NCBI RefSeq assembly: GCF_009915685.1
Contig: NZ_JAABLP010000002.1
Strand: one strand, 5' to 3'
Source of the DNA: Pannonibacter tanglangensis
GTDB lineage: Bacteria > Pseudomonadota > Alphaproteobacteria > Rhizobiales > Stappiaceae
Length of the DNA: 64,000 nucleotides
Shown: one piece after another, positions 1 through 8,368 of the stretch
Layout of the letters: each line of letters starts with the position of its first letter
Position numbering within the stretch: the stretch's first letter is position 1
Made by a program: the position numbers and the translations under genes
Notes under the pieces: generated by a model
The model's input: only the letters and a program-made list of their open reading frames with translations
What the model was told of the DNA's origin: nothing
The model's database searches: none

Positions 1-770
1 GCTGCTTCGCCGTTGGAGAAGACACGGCGGACGTCTTCTTCCAGATACTCGCGCGAGGCGGGGTTGGTCAGGCCATCCTCCAGCGTCTGCTTCATGTAGG
101 CGAGCGCATCCCTGGCGCCACCTGCGGTAAAGGCTGGCTTGCCCTCGACGAAGAACTTGCCGTCATGGGCAGCCGTCAGGGTGGTGAAGTCGCAGATCAT
201 GGCTTCGGCCTGCGACCAGCTCCAGACCAGCGGATACTGGACGATTCCCTTGTCCTTGATCGCCCTGGCCTGGGTGGCAAGCTCGGCCCAGGTCTTGGGC
301 GGATTGGCAAAGCCGGCCTGCTTCAGCATGTCCTCGTTGTAGAACAGATACTTGGTGTCGAGGATCCACGGCATGCCATAGCGCTTGCCGGAATACTCGA
401 CGGTGGTCCAGGCACCCTCGAAGATCTTGTCGGTTGCATCGGCCGGGATCCGCGCCGTGACGTCTTGCAGGAAGCCGCGGGTGGCAAACTCGGCCGGCCA
501 GATCACGTCGAACAGGACCACATCATAGCCATCGGCGCCTGCGCCGGCGGCGGCGACGATCTTGTCATGCAGGGCTTCGTAGGGGACGAATTCCAGCGCC
601 ACCTTGATGCCCGGGTTTGCCTTTTCAAAGTCGGCGGTCATCGCCTTGATGTCGGCCTCGCTGTAGGCGGCCTGGCTCATGAACAGTGCATTGAGCGTGA
701 CTTCGGCCCAGGCGGGGCCGGCCAACCCGAGCGTTGCTGCGGCGGTCGCGAGACAAAGCAGTCTTTTCAT
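1..770 (-). CDS. Sugar ABC transporter substrate-binding protein (partial)
   Basis: Periplasmic binding component of an ABC importer, family 1 (MalE/UgpB-like); the C-terminus runs off the window. The 256 visible codons start with a Sec signal peptide (MKRLL, a hydrophobic stretch, then a PAWA cleavage region). The body contains the family-typical stretch YGMPWILDTKYLFYNEDML, where the binding protein reads a full-length aromatic-rich lobe, followed by PPKTWAEL. A Shine-Dalgarno GGAGGG lies 9 nt before the ATG at 770. It is transcribed away from a ROK repressor, an arrangement usual for repressor-controlled sugar or amino-sugar uptake. The permeases and ATPase would lie left of the window. 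The ligand cannot be read from sequence. Confidence 0.9.
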   Translation of the reverse strand, partial: MKRLLCLATAAATLGLAGPAWAEVTLNALFMSQAAYSEADIKAMTADFEKANPGIKVALEFVPYEALHDKIVAAAGAGADGYDVVLFDVIWPAEFATRGFLQDVTARIPADATDKIFEGAWTTVEYSGKRYGMPWILDTKYLFYNEDMLKQAGFANPPKTWAELATQARAIKDKGIVQYPLVWSWSQAEAMICDFTTLTAAHDGKFFVEGKPAFTAGGARDALAYMKQTLEDGLTNPASREYLEEDVRRVFSNGEA

Positions 771-911
771 TTTCTGTTGCCCTCCGGTGTTTCTTGGCAA
801 TCAAGCGACCCGCATCCTACCCGTCAGAATTTTTTTGTCAAATTGCTGGAAAAAATAAATGCGATCTTCGCGCGCTAGTTGCGCAAGGGTTGATGCTGAA
901 ACGGTAATAAA

Positions 912-942
912 ATTCCATTTCATCCACATATCATGATGGAAT
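912..942. promoter_or_regulatory. Candidate operator between the sugar-binding protein and the ROK gene
   Basis: An inverted repeat ATTCCAT/ATGGAAT (912-918 and 936-942, 17-nt spacer) encloses the palindrome ATCATGAT (930-937). It sits in the AT-rich divergent intergenic region between the binding-protein start at 770 and the chosen ROK start at 1017, a usual place for a ROK operator. Binding is inferred from position and symmetry only. Confidence 0.35.
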
Positions 943-1016
943 CGGTCTGGTGCTGCCTGGGAGAGGGGGCTAAACAGGGGGCATCCAGGAATGGCGACAG
1001 ACAGCAGGTACGACGC

Positions 1017-2237
1017 ATGCCGAAATCATTCCGGACGAGTGGAACCAATCTCACCCGGGCCAAGACACACAATCATCGTGTCGTGCTGGAAATCATCCGC
1101 ACCCGGGGGCCGATCGGCCGGTCGGAAATCGCCGAGATCACCTCCCTGTCGCGGCAGACCGTGCAGAACATCGTGGCCGAACTCGATGCCGAGGGCATTG
1201 TCGAGATGCATGCCGGCAAGGCCTCGGGACGCGGCCACCCGGGCATGCGGGTGCAGGTGCGGGCCGACCATGCCTGCAGCCTGGGTTTCCACGTCGACCG
1301 TCTGGCGGTGACGGCGCTTGCCTGCAATCTGCTCGGAGACGTGATCTGGTCGGGCGCGGGTCATCTTGCGGCGCCCTCGACTGCCTCGGCCAATGCGCTG
1401 GTGCGTGACCTTGTCGCCCAGTTCCGGGCCGCCCGGCCGGACATGGCCGACCGCCTGTTCGGGATCGGTCTGGCCGCCCCCGGGCCCTTCGCCGCCGATG
1501 CGGAGGAGCTTCAGCACCTGACCTCGACCGCCGATGCCACGACCTTCACCGAGTTCGGCCTGCCCGACAATCTGGCGGACCTGTCCGGGCGGCTGAAACT
1601 GCCCGTGGTGCTGCAGAACGATGCCTCGGCGGCGGCGCTCGGGGAACATGTCTACGGCATCGGTCGCAGCTTCGGCAGTTTTGCCTTCCTGCAGTTCGGC
1701 ATGGGCCTCGGCGCCGGCTTCGTGCTCAACGGCGCGATCTATCCCGGATCCACCAAGAACGCGGGCGAGATCGGTCATGTCCAGGTGCAGCACGGCGGCC
1801 GGTCCTGTTCCTGCGGCAGCCGGGGATGTCTGGAGCGCTACCTCTCGCTGCATGCGCTGTGCGAGCGCCTCGGCCTCGACCCGACCGCACGCGCGTCCAT
1901 CGCCAGCATCGAGCAGCGCTTCGAGGCCGGCGATCCGGAGATCCTGGCGTGGATGGACGAGGTGGCGCCCTACATGCGCCAGGCGATCAATCTCATCGAG
2001 ATGATGCTCGACCCGGATGCCATCATCCTGGGCGGGATCATCCGTCCGGATTTCATCGAGGCGCTGTTGCGCCGCGCCGAGCCTTTCCTGCCACGGCTGG
2101 CGCCGTCCGCCCCCGGAGAGCAGCGGATCCATGTCGGCACGGCCGGTGCCCGTGCGGTGGCGCTCGGGGCGTCGGCGGCGGCGGTGGAGGCGCTGTTTGC
2201 GCCCTCCGTCGCCGAGCTGGTGCTGTCGCCGGCGTGA
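1017..2237 (+). CDS. ROK family transcriptional regulator
   Basis: A 406-residue repressor of the NagC/XylR type. The N-terminal winged helix (about residues 15-75) reads HNHRVVLEIIRTRGPIGRSE, then SRQTVQNIVAELDAEGIV. The C-terminal sugar-kinase-like domain carries the ROK zinc motif CSCGSRGCLE near residues 260-270 and the LQNDASAAALGE stretch. The frame is open upstream to 933, but that extension would run over the probable operator and has no family-like sequence, so the ATG at 1017 is preferred. It is divergent from the sugar-binding protein gene and probably represses that transporter until a sugar or sugar phosphate binds. Effector unknown. Confidence 0.9.
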   Translation: MPKSFRTSGTNLTRAKTHNHRVVLEIIRTRGPIGRSEIAEITSLSRQTVQNIVAELDAEGIVEMHAGKASGRGHPGMRVQVRADHACSLGFHVDRLAVTALACNLLGDVIWSGAGHLAAPSTASANALVRDLVAQFRAARPDMADRLFGIGLAAPGPFAADAEELQHLTSTADATTFTEFGLPDNLADLSGRLKLPVVLQNDASAAALGEHVYGIGRSFGSFAFLQFGMGLGAGFVLNGAIYPGSTKNAGEIGHVQVQHGGRSCSCGSRGCLERYLSLHALCERLGLDPTARASIASIEQRFEAGDPEILAWMDEVAPYMRQAINLIEMMLDPDAIILGGIIRPDFIEALLRRAEPFLPRLAPSAPGEQRIHVGTAGARAVALGASAAAVEALFAPSVAELVLSPA

Positions 2238-2289
2238 GCCCGTCCGGCTGCGGCCCATCCTGCGACGGTCCCTGCGGCCCTGGCCCGGC

Positions 2290-2904
2290 CTAGCGCAGGC
2301 TGGTGGCCGCCAGCTTGACGCCGAGCGCCAGAAATCCGGCCGCAAACAGCCGCTGCAGCCAGCGCACCAGCTCAGGCCGCGTCAGCACCTGGCGCCTCAG
2401 CCGGGCCGCACACAGGCCGTAGACGGCAAAGACCGCGAAGGTCAGTGCCATGAACACGCCCGAGAGCCGCACCATGTCTGCGATCGGCTGCGGGCTGGCC
2501 GGGTCCAGGAACTGCGGCAGGAAGGCAACGAAGAACAGCGGCAGTTTCGGGTTGAGCAGGTTGAGCGCCACCGCATTGACGACAATGTGGCCGCTTGACC
2601 TCTCCGAACTCCCGTCAACGGCAGCAAGCGGCCCGTCGGCCCTGAGGCTGCGCACCGCCATCGACAGGAGATAGGCGACGCCGGCCGCCTTCAGCATCTG
2701 GAAGGCGAGGGGGCTTGCATGCAGCAGCGTGGCGAGACCGGTGATGGCGGCCGCCAGATGCGGCAGGATGCCGAGCGTGCAGCCAAACGCGGCGGCGATG
2801 GCACCGCGCGGGCCGGCCGACAGGCCGGCCGCCAGCGTGACCAGGACCCCGGTCCCGGGAGAGGCGACGATGATCAGCGTGGTCAGAAGAAATTCAAGGG
2901 ACAT
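2290..2904 (-). CDS. LysE family translocator
   Basis: A 204-residue inner-membrane exporter of the RhtB/LysE family (amino acids or small polar metabolites), the normal length for this family. It starts with MSLEFLLTTL and has the characteristic first-helix text ASPGTGVLVTLAAGLSAGPR, the mid-protein NLLNPKLPLFFVAFLPQF motif and about six hydrophobic helices. AGGAG 7 nt before the ATG at 2904 sets the start; the longer upstream frame lacks membrane character and runs towards the tRNA. It is convergent with the ROK gene and appears monocistronic. Confidence 0.9.
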   Translation of the reverse strand: MSLEFLLTTLIIVASPGTGVLVTLAAGLSAGPRGAIAAAFGCTLGILPHLAAAITGLATLLHASPLAFQMLKAAGVAYLLSMAVRSLRADGPLAAVDGSSERSSGHIVVNAVALNLLNPKLPLFFVAFLPQFLDPASPQPIADMVRLSGVFMALTFAVFAVYGLCAARLRRQVLTRPELVRWLQRLFAAGFLALGVKLAATSLR

Positions 2905-3278
2905 GCCGTGCTCCTGCATCGACCCCGAGGCCGCGACCTGCGGCCTCCGGGCTGGTGTGCAGACTGCCGGCGGAAATGTCCCCCTGTATTGAACGCAATT
3001 GCTGTCGGCGAAAGATCGGCAGCGACACGCCCTCGCGCAAAGCCTGTCCCAGGCTCGCGCCACGCCCGCGCCAAAGCCTGCGCAAAGCCCTGCGCCAGAT
3101 CCCCCCGGGGCCTGAGTCCGGACCTTGCCCTTCCAGCCCACCCCGGTCCCGATTCCGGACCGGGGCTTGATCCCGCCCGGCCGGGGACCGTGCTGCCTCG
3201 TGAAAAGCGCCATGATCCACAGGCAAGCCGAGCAAATCGCTTGCAATCGCCGTCAGTTCCAGTATCAGGGACGCATCC
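2905..3278. other. Intergenic region before tRNA-Ser
   Basis: No gene is supported in this 374-bp spacer. It holds imperfect GC-rich repetition of the type GCCTGCGCAAAGCCCTGCGCC around 3040-3105. A weak TTGCAA (3241-3246)/TATCAG (3263-3268) pair could serve as promoter of the tRNA gene, but it lies unusually close to the tRNA. Confidence 0.4.
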
Positions 3279-3369
3279 GGAGAGGTGGCCGAGTGGTCGA
3301 AGGCGCTCCCCTGCTAAGGGAGTAGACGTCAAAAGCGTCTCGTGGGTTCGAATCCCATCCTCTCCGCCA
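3279..3369 (+). tRNA. tRNA-Ser(GCT)
   Basis: A class II tRNA with a 7-bp acceptor stem GGAGAGG/CCTCTCC, the D-arm text TGGCCGAGTGGTCGAAGGC, anticodon GCT at 3313-3315 in loop CTGCTAA, a long variable arm and T-arm GGGTTCGAATCCC. CCA is encoded at 3367-3369. The last 14 bases of the gene (3356-3369) are repeated at 13074-13087, so this gene is the attachment site of the element that follows. Confidence 0.97.
3356..3369 (+). repeat. attL core (14-bp direct repeat)
   Basis: CATCCTCTCCGCCA, identical to 13074-13087; the bases on both sides differ. Together with the adjacent integrase gene and the overlap with the tRNA 3' end, this marks the left junction of an integrated element with 9,718 bp between repeat starts. 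Confidence 0.9.
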
Positions 3370-3438
3370 TTACCTCGCCTCCAGACGTCCCAATCCGTCT
3401 CTAGTTGGCTTGATCTCTTGCCGTTCGCGCCGGATATT

Positions 3439-3473
3439 TGTCCCAAGCTGTCCTAGCCTGTCTCAACGTGTCC
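3439..3473 (+). repeat. Four TGTCC repeats at 10-bp spacing
   Basis: TGTCC, TGTCC, TGTCT and TGTCC begin at 3439, 3449, 3459 and 3469, one per helical turn, between the left attachment core and the integrase gene. Phased short direct repeats here are typical of integrase arm-type or excisionase binding sites. The role is inferred. Confidence 0.5.
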
Positions 3474-3493
3474 ACTGCATCTGTGGGCATATT

Positions 3494-3523
3494 GCGGGCA
3501 CCGGGCAGAGAGGATGCGGGCAC
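3494..3523 (+). repeat. Paired GCGGGCAC sites, left end of the element
   Basis: GCGGGCAC occurs at 3494-3501 and 3516-3523, just upstream of the integrase start. The same octamer occurs twice near the right end (12990-12997 and 13002-13009). Matching paired sites at both ends suggest arm-type binding sites for the integrase. Confidence 0.5.
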
Positions 3524-3539
3524 ATGACGGAGGGCTGAA

Positions 3540-4793
3540 ATGCTCAGCGATGCCAAGATCAAGAAGGCGAAAGCTACGGACAAGCCGCTGAAGATGGCTG
3601 ACGGTCACGGCCTGACCCTCTATGTGACACCCGCAGGCGGCAAGATCTGGCGGTTGCGCTATCGGCTCGAAGGCAAAGAGCAGCAGCTCGTACTCGGTCA
3701 CTACCCGCTGATGAGCTTGGCTGAGGCGCGCGATGCCCGCGACGATGCCCGCAAGATCCTGGCAACCGGCGGGAACCCAGCAGTCGACAGGAAGGCCAAA
3801 GCCCAAGCTCAGGTGGAGGAGAGCGGGAACACCTTTGAGAAGATAGCCCGGGAGTGGCATACCCTGAACCTGCCGAAGTGGACCGAGAAGCACGGGGCGG
3901 ACGTCCTTGTCACCCTGGAGCGCGACGTCTTTCCCGCCATCGGGGCCATACCGATCAAGGACGTTACGCCAGTGGCCCTGCTAGACGCACTCCGCGCCGT
4001 TGAGGGACGCGGGGCCATTGAGACCGCCCGCCGCTTGCGCCAGAGATGTTCCGGCGTCTTTGGTTACGCCATCGCCACCGGCCGGGGCACCAACGATCCG
4101 GCCGCCCAGATCGAAAAGGCAATGGCTCCCCTTCCCCCGAAGGGCCGGCAGCCGGCAATCGTCGAGAGCTTCGAGAAGGTCCGGGAGATCATCATGCGGG
4201 TTGACGAAACCCCCGCGCATCCCGTCACCAAGCTTGCGCACCGCCTGCTCGCTCTGACCGTGGTTCGCCCTGGCACCTTGATCACGACGCCATGGTCAGA
4301 GTTCGAGGACCTTGCAGAGGCGGACCCAACCTGGGTCGTGCCGGCAGAACGGATGAAGTTGCTCAAAGGGCACAAGCATGATGAGGCCCGGGACCACTTC
4401 ATGCCTCTCACCCCGCATGCGATCGAGGTCATCGGCGCGCTCCGGAAGCTGACAGGGCGTGGGCCCTACGTGTTCCCGAACGGGCGGCACTCCCACAAGG
4501 TCATGTCAGAAAACGCAATCGGATACCTGCTCAATCGCGCGGGCTATCACCACAAGCACGTCCCGCACGGCTGGCGCGCGTCGTTCTCGACGCTCATGAA
4601 TGAGCAGCGACCGAGGGACAGGCTCTTCATTGACATGGCTCTCGCCCACATCAGCAAGGGGGAAGTCGAGGCTGCCTATAACCGCGCCCAGCACATGAAG
4701 CTGCGGCGGGAGATCATGACAGAATGGGCAGACAACCTGATCGTCGGGCTGATGCCGCTCGAGCAGGTCGTCAAGATGCCCCGGCGAGCATAA
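3540..4793 (+). CDS. Tyrosine-type integrase (P4 family, DUF4102 N-terminus)
   Basis: Site-specific recombinase of 417 residues that inserts and excises the element at the tRNA-Ser gene. The N-terminal DUF4102 arm-binding domain is clear (MLSDAKIKKAKATDKPLKMA, then GLTLYVTPAGGKIWRLRYR). Catalytic residues can be placed: Arg243 (VRPGTL), Lys273 (ERMKLL), His343 and Arg346 (HGWRASFSTLMNE), His370 (ALAH) and the Tyr380 nucleophile (AAYNRA). The usual VRPGE reads VRPGT, otherwise nothing is missing, so it is probably active. It lies directly downstream of the left attachment core, and its 3' end overlaps the convergent gene at 4771. Confidence 0.96.
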   Translation: MLSDAKIKKAKATDKPLKMADGHGLTLYVTPAGGKIWRLRYRLEGKEQQLVLGHYPLMSLAEARDARDDARKILATGGNPAVDRKAKAQAQVEESGNTFEKIAREWHTLNLPKWTEKHGADVLVTLERDVFPAIGAIPIKDVTPVALLDALRAVEGRGAIETARRLRQRCSGVFGYAIATGRGTNDPAAQIEKAMAPLPPKGRQPAIVESFEKVREIIMRVDETPAHPVTKLAHRLLALTVVRPGTLITTPWSEFEDLAEADPTWVVPAERMKLLKGHKHDEARDHFMPLTPHAIEVIGALRKLTGRGPYVFPNGRHSHKVMSENAIGYLLNRAGYHHKHVPHGWRASFSTLMNEQRPRDRLFIDMALAHISKGEVEAAYNRAQHMKLRREIMTEWADNLIVGLMPLEQVVKMPRRA

Positions 4794-5415
4794 AGCTCGA
4801 CACCAAGGAGCCGAATAGAAACTGTGGCCTGTCAGCTTTCGACAGCTGCGATAGTGAACTGAACTGCCTGGCGTCAGCCTGAATTGCTTTCGAGCTCACG
4901 TAGAAGGTTGGACCAATATGAAAGCAATTTTTCGGCACATTCATAGAAATCAACAATCGTGTCGCCGTCAGATACTTCTGCGTCAGGGCGCCACCATAGC
5001 TCCCACCTCCGTAGCCACCCATACCGTAACCACGGTTCACAATCATCACGCTTTCTATTGTCCGGATACCGGTCGACGGTTTAGGCCCCGCGGTTCCAAT
5101 ATTGACATGCTTCGAGGCATTGGTCACATCCCGGACGTATCCGAACAAAGGATCAACCGCCTCTACGCACTGCCAAAAGCCGCTAGGCTTCGCAGCATTG
5201 TCCCCGAACCTCGTCATTAGCTCTACTTCGAACTCGCGGTGAAGCCACTCATGAAAGTGAAAAAGAGAGGTCGCTAGGTTAATCGTCGACGAGAATGTTC
5301 GCGGCTCATTAAAAAACGAATTCGCATTCGGAGTAAGGACATGGTCGAAGTAGGAACGGCACCCGACCAGTCGCTGCTCCCGCCGTCCATGTTGCTCGGT
5401 AAACCCAGATTCCAT
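4771..5415 (-). CDS. Hypothetical protein, possibly HEPN-like
   Basis: A 214-residue protein not recognised as a named family. A central helical stretch includes LFHFHEWLHREFEVEL and, near residue 95, VRDVTNASKHV. The latter recalls the Arg...His motif of HEPN domains, although the spacing (seven residues between Arg and His) is longer than the canonical four to six. A glycine/tyrosine-rich segment GYGMGGYGGGSYGG follows. Its stop lies inside the integrase 3' end (23-bp overlap), so the two transcripts converge. A cargo or defence role is conceivable given its place in a mobile element but is speculative. Confidence 0.6.
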   Translation of the reverse strand: MESGFTEQHGRREQRLVGCRSYFDHVLTPNANSFFNEPRTFSSTINLATSLFHFHEWLHREFEVELMTRFGDNAAKPSGFWQCVEAVDPLFGYVRDVTNASKHVNIGTAGPKPSTGIRTIESVMIVNRGYGMGGYGGGSYGGALTQKYLTATRLLISMNVPKNCFHIGPTFYVSSKAIQADARQFSSLSQLSKADRPQFLFGSLVSSFMLAGAS

Positions 5416-5836
5416 AGAGTCGCCCTCCGCGCTTATGAGTATATGGATCGACGATACGGGACATTCAGAGACAGAATGTTATCGAGTTGCCAAGCCCGCA
5501 ACCGTCAACTCAAAGGTGTCGTCTCATCGACTCCTGCTGAAGCTGTCCGCCAGCGCATTGTACCCCGAACGCTGCCCATCACCGGCCACTAGGCATCACG
5601 CGCTGATCAGGCGCACTGTTGTTCACAAGAACCCAAAGTGAGAATGAAAACCCACAAAGTGCAAATGCCAAAAGCGCCCAAATACTGCGGTGCCATTCCG
5701 ACCCGCGGTGGGTGGCCCCTCCGGAAGGACCCGCAGGGGGGGGGCTGGCCACAGAAAAGCCCGCTGGCGAGGTTTTCGCCTTGCGGGCTGTCTAGGTGCC
5801 GGATGAGGCAAACGCTCGCCTGTGGCCTCCGCAGGC
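5416..5836. other. Gene-free region in the mobile element
   Basis: No convincing gene on either strand in this 421-bp stretch. It contains the leftward terminator at 5754-5789 and a G-tract; the remainder shows nothing recognised. Confidence 0.5.
5754..5789 (-). terminator. Rho-independent terminator of the head gene cluster
   Basis: A two-part hairpin: AGCCCGC (5758-5764) pairs with GCGGGCT (5783-5789), and inside it GGCGA (5766-5770) pairs with TCGCC (5776-5780). On the minus strand the stem is followed by TTTTC. It lies about 48 bp after the stop of the 5837-6211 gene. Confidence 0.8.
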
Positions 5837-6211
5837 TCAAGAGCGGGACAGGACCAGAACGATGCGGGCCTTGCCGTCAGGGCGAACGCTGTCGACGGTA
5901 AAGAGCCGGGCATCATCCATGACGATCTTGTCTTTCTGACGGATCTGCGCGACTTCCGGATTGCGGTGCCGATCGACCGAAAGCTCGTAGCTCATTCCGC
6001 TGACGGGTGCCGTCGTGCGGCCGTCGATGTCGACGAAGGCTTTCGGCATCTCGTCCAGGACAGCGCCTTTGATCAGGATCTCTCCCCGCTCCGGGTCCCG
6101 GCTTGGGCGTCCGTTCGGGGTTGCGCGCATGGGGATGCAGGTGGCAGCGGCACCAAAGGTGCGGTCGATGGTTGCCGACGCCATGCGGTCGAGGCGGTCG
6201 AAGATGCTCAT
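5837..6211 (-). CDS. Putative phage head-tail joining/head completion protein
   Basis: A 124-residue protein beginning MSIFDRLDRMASATIDRTFG, with ATCIPMRATPNGRPSRDPER and a C-terminal beta-rich part (KIVMDDARLFTVDSVRPDGK). This resembles the small proteins that follow the capsid gene in many alphaproteobacterial prophages and act in head completion or tail attachment. The assignment rests on that resemblance and on its place directly downstream of the capsid gene on the same strand. AAGGA 8 nt before the ATG supports the start. Confidence 0.6.
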   Translation of the reverse strand: MSIFDRLDRMASATIDRTFGAAATCIPMRATPNGRPSRDPERGEILIKGAVLDEMPKAFVDIDGRTTAPVSGMSYELSVDRHRNPEVAQIRQKDKIVMDDARLFTVDSVRPDGKARIVLVLSRS

Positions 6212-6319
6212 GGTGCGGTTCCTTGTGTGGGAGGAAGGGGGCGAGCCCGCTCCCGGCTCTCCGGCCGGGGTCCGCTCGCTGGGGGCTTGGTGCCCGGATG
6301 CGCTTGGCGCTTACCTCCA

Positions 6320-6406
6320 CCGCCTGGAGAGGCGGCCGGCTTAGGTCCCTTGCTTGCTGAACCATGGCGAGGGGGCAGCCATGCCCCGGGCGGTTGAGGC
6401 CCGGGG
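6320..6406 (-). other. Stem-loops between capsid and connector genes
   Basis: Two hairpins in the 206-bp spacer: CCCCGGGC (6384-6391)/GCCCGGGG (6399-6406), just after the capsid stop, and CCGCCT (6320-6325)/AGGCGG (6330-6335). Neither has a T-tract. They may set relative expression of the capsid and the downstream gene by processing or partial termination (inference). Confidence 0.4.
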
Positions 6407-6417
6407 AAGCGCCGGGC

Positions 6418-8178
6418 TTACTCGCCCGGATTCCTGACGATGCCGCGCCAGTCGAGCCAGCCGGCACCAAAGTCGTGACGCACCTTGATCTCGACGCCAT
6501 CAACATCGAAGCCCGACCGCGTTTCGATGTAGGGGCCGGGCTGGCCCTCGAGATAGGCATACTCGAGCCCAACGATCGCGGCCGGGTCGGCTGCCAGGTA
6601 CCAGGCCTTCGGATCAACCAGGCGCGGCTCGACGACCAGCTCGAGGCGGCCGGCAAAGGGATTCGCGTCATCGGGGCGGGCTGCCGCAATCTCGGCAATC
6701 GCCTGCTCGCCGGCCATCTCCAGCTCGACCGGGACGACGAGATACCGGGGACTCACGTTGACGAGGTGGCTCGCCTGATCGACCTGCCGACGCATGAGCG
6801 TGCGGGCCGCGCCGATTGCGGGCACCGACAGCGCGGTTGCAGCAGCGACGTTGCGGTGCGGGGTCGAGAACAGCGCGTTGCCGTCGCTCATGACAGGGTT
6901 GCTGGAAAGCAGCGAACTCAGAAGCTCGGCCTCGAGCGTCGAGACGACCTGCCCCATGCGAGCCGCGGCCTCGGCAAACGCGCCCAAGTCGTCGTTGATC
7001 AGGGCCGCCCGGCTGATGGCGAAGACCCTGCCGAACGTCGCCACGCTGTAGCTCTCGGCGGCTTCAAACCACGTGCCGCGTTTGTACTCGCCATGTTCGT
7101 TGACCGGCACCAGCTTCGGGGGCCCGTCCAGCCGGACCGACATTTTCGGCCTGAAATTGCGTGCGGTGCTCTCGCGGGCAATGCGCCGCAAGGCGGCGGG
7201 AACCGAAGCGTAGGCGGTCTGCAGCTGCTTCGTTGCGGCGTTCGCCAGGACAAGCGGGAAGTCCGAAGTCGTGTGCAAGGCGCGCGTGACCAGGGCGCCC
7301 GGTGCCATGCCGTGCGTCTGTTCCCCGCGGGCGTGCAGGCACTGCCGGGCGAGCTCAGCCGCGCTCAAGCCGACGAACTCACGGGCGTCCGGGGCCGGGC
7401 GATGCGCCGGGTTCATGCGCGTCAGCAAGGCGTCGGTCATTGCCTCGGCGCGCGTCCGATTGCCGTCCTGCATGCCGCGGGTCTCGATCTGGGTATGGAT
7501 GTGCGGCTGACGGGAAGCCAGCACGTCCAGCAGCTGCGACCGGAAGTCGGTGACCGAGGTGCCGTCGGCCAGGGCGCGGGTGACGATCTCGTCGGTAGCG
7601 TCAATCTTGGCGATGCGGGCAGCGGCCAGGATCTCGACGGCACGGCGATCAGAAGTAGAGGATTCGTGCGACATGCGGATTTCTCCAGTTTCGGCTGAAC
7701 GAGTGCGGGCGGCCGGATCGGCCGGGATGGCCACAAAAGAAGCCTCCAAGGCCTGCCAGAGGGAGGCAGTGATCGTGCGGGCCGGGGCCTTGCCGGTCTC
7801 GACCGCCGTGAGAATCTGGTAGCCGACGGAAACCCCAAGGGTTGCCCCGTCCTGCAGCTCCTGCAGCAGGGCGTCGGCCTTCTCAGAACGGGCGAGGCGA
7901 ACAGTTGCGACGATCCGGCCCGGCTCAAACCGGACGCTGCCCGGGACGACCTGTCCGAGGCGGTCGGCCATCTCGCCGGAGCGGTGGGAATCGAGAACCG
8001 GGAGCACGTCGAGCCGGTCGGGAACGAGGGCGTCCGGGCTGCAGCGCAGGACCTCGTCATACTGCCCGAGGGCGTCGCGACGGCGGACCGGCGTTTCCGT
8101 TGCCAGGACGACCTCGACCGTCCGGGCCGCCACGTCGAGCGTCCGCGAACCTGAAAAAGAGGAGCGGATGTTTTTCAA
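6418..8178 (-). CDS. Prohead protease-major capsid protein fusion
   Basis: A 586-residue fusion of an HK97-type (S78) prohead maturation protease and a major capsid protein. In the N-terminal part (about 1-150) the protease signature is seen: His65 in VLDSHRSGEM and Ser117 in GATLGVSVGYQ. A linker rich in charged residues (about 170-270) follows, where scaffold-like sequence is expected. The C-terminal part (about 290-586) is Mu gpT/HK97-like capsid, for example KLVPVNEHGEYKRGTWFEA and the closing GAGWLDWRGIV. Such fusions are known in prophages. The gene is intact and faces left from an AT-rich region that separates it from the tape measure gene. Confidence 0.9.
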   Translation of the reverse strand: MKNIRSSFSGSRTLDVAARTVEVVLATETPVRRRDALGQYDEVLRCSPDALVPDRLDVLPVLDSHRSGEMADRLGQVVPGSVRFEPGRIVATVRLARSEKADALLQELQDGATLGVSVGYQILTAVETGKAPARTITASLWQALEASFVAIPADPAARTRSAETGEIRMSHESSTSDRRAVEILAAARIAKIDATDEIVTRALADGTSVTDFRSQLLDVLASRQPHIHTQIETRGMQDGNRTRAEAMTDALLTRMNPAHRPAPDAREFVGLSAAELARQCLHARGEQTHGMAPGALVTRALHTTSDFPLVLANAATKQLQTAYASVPAALRRIARESTARNFRPKMSVRLDGPPKLVPVNEHGEYKRGTWFEAAESYSVATFGRVFAISRAALINDDLGAFAEAAARMGQVVSTLEAELLSSLLSSNPVMSDGNALFSTPHRNVAAATALSVPAIGAARTLMRRQVDQASHLVNVSPRYLVVPVELEMAGEQAIAEIAAARPDDANPFAGRLELVVEPRLVDPKAWYLAADPAAIVGLEYAYLEGQPGPYIETRSGFDVDGVEIKVRHDFGAGWLDWRGIVRNPGE

Positions 8179-8368
8179 GGCATGCCTTTCGATGTAGAAT
8201 AAGTCTTTTCATTGAGCTAAGTCTTAAGCGATGATGCCTATTTACATAGTAAAATCAATTCTGAAAACGTTATTTTATTTATTATTTGTTTGAAATTTTT
8301 GCATTTGAATACAAAGTATATTTCTGTGATGTATTAAAATTTGGATCTCTACTATAGGTGAGGGGAAA
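8179..8368. promoter_or_regulatory. AT-rich divergent promoter region
   Basis: A markedly AT-rich 190-bp spacer in otherwise high-GC DNA separates the leftward capsid gene from the rightward tape measure gene. It must hold both promoters, but I could not find a well-spaced -35/-10 pair. GAGGGG lies 5 nt upstream of the tape measure ATG. Confidence 0.5.

Noticed and set aside
165..878. Long plus-strand frame antisense to the sugar-binding protein
   Set aside because: The minus strand encodes a clear signal peptide and solute-binding protein; the plus frame is a high-GC shadow.
5701..5750. G-rich run as a second terminator or G-quadruplex
   Set aside because: No clear stem with a T-tract, and the G-tract (eight or nine G) is a single run.
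6364..7698. 444-codon plus-strand frame across the capsid gene
   Set aside because: Antisense to the well-supported protease-capsid fusion; the composition is repetitive and no domain is visible.
8290..8322. TTGAAA/TATATT as a promoter for the tape measure gene
   Set aside because: Spacing of 21 nt is too long for a standard sigma-70 promoter.
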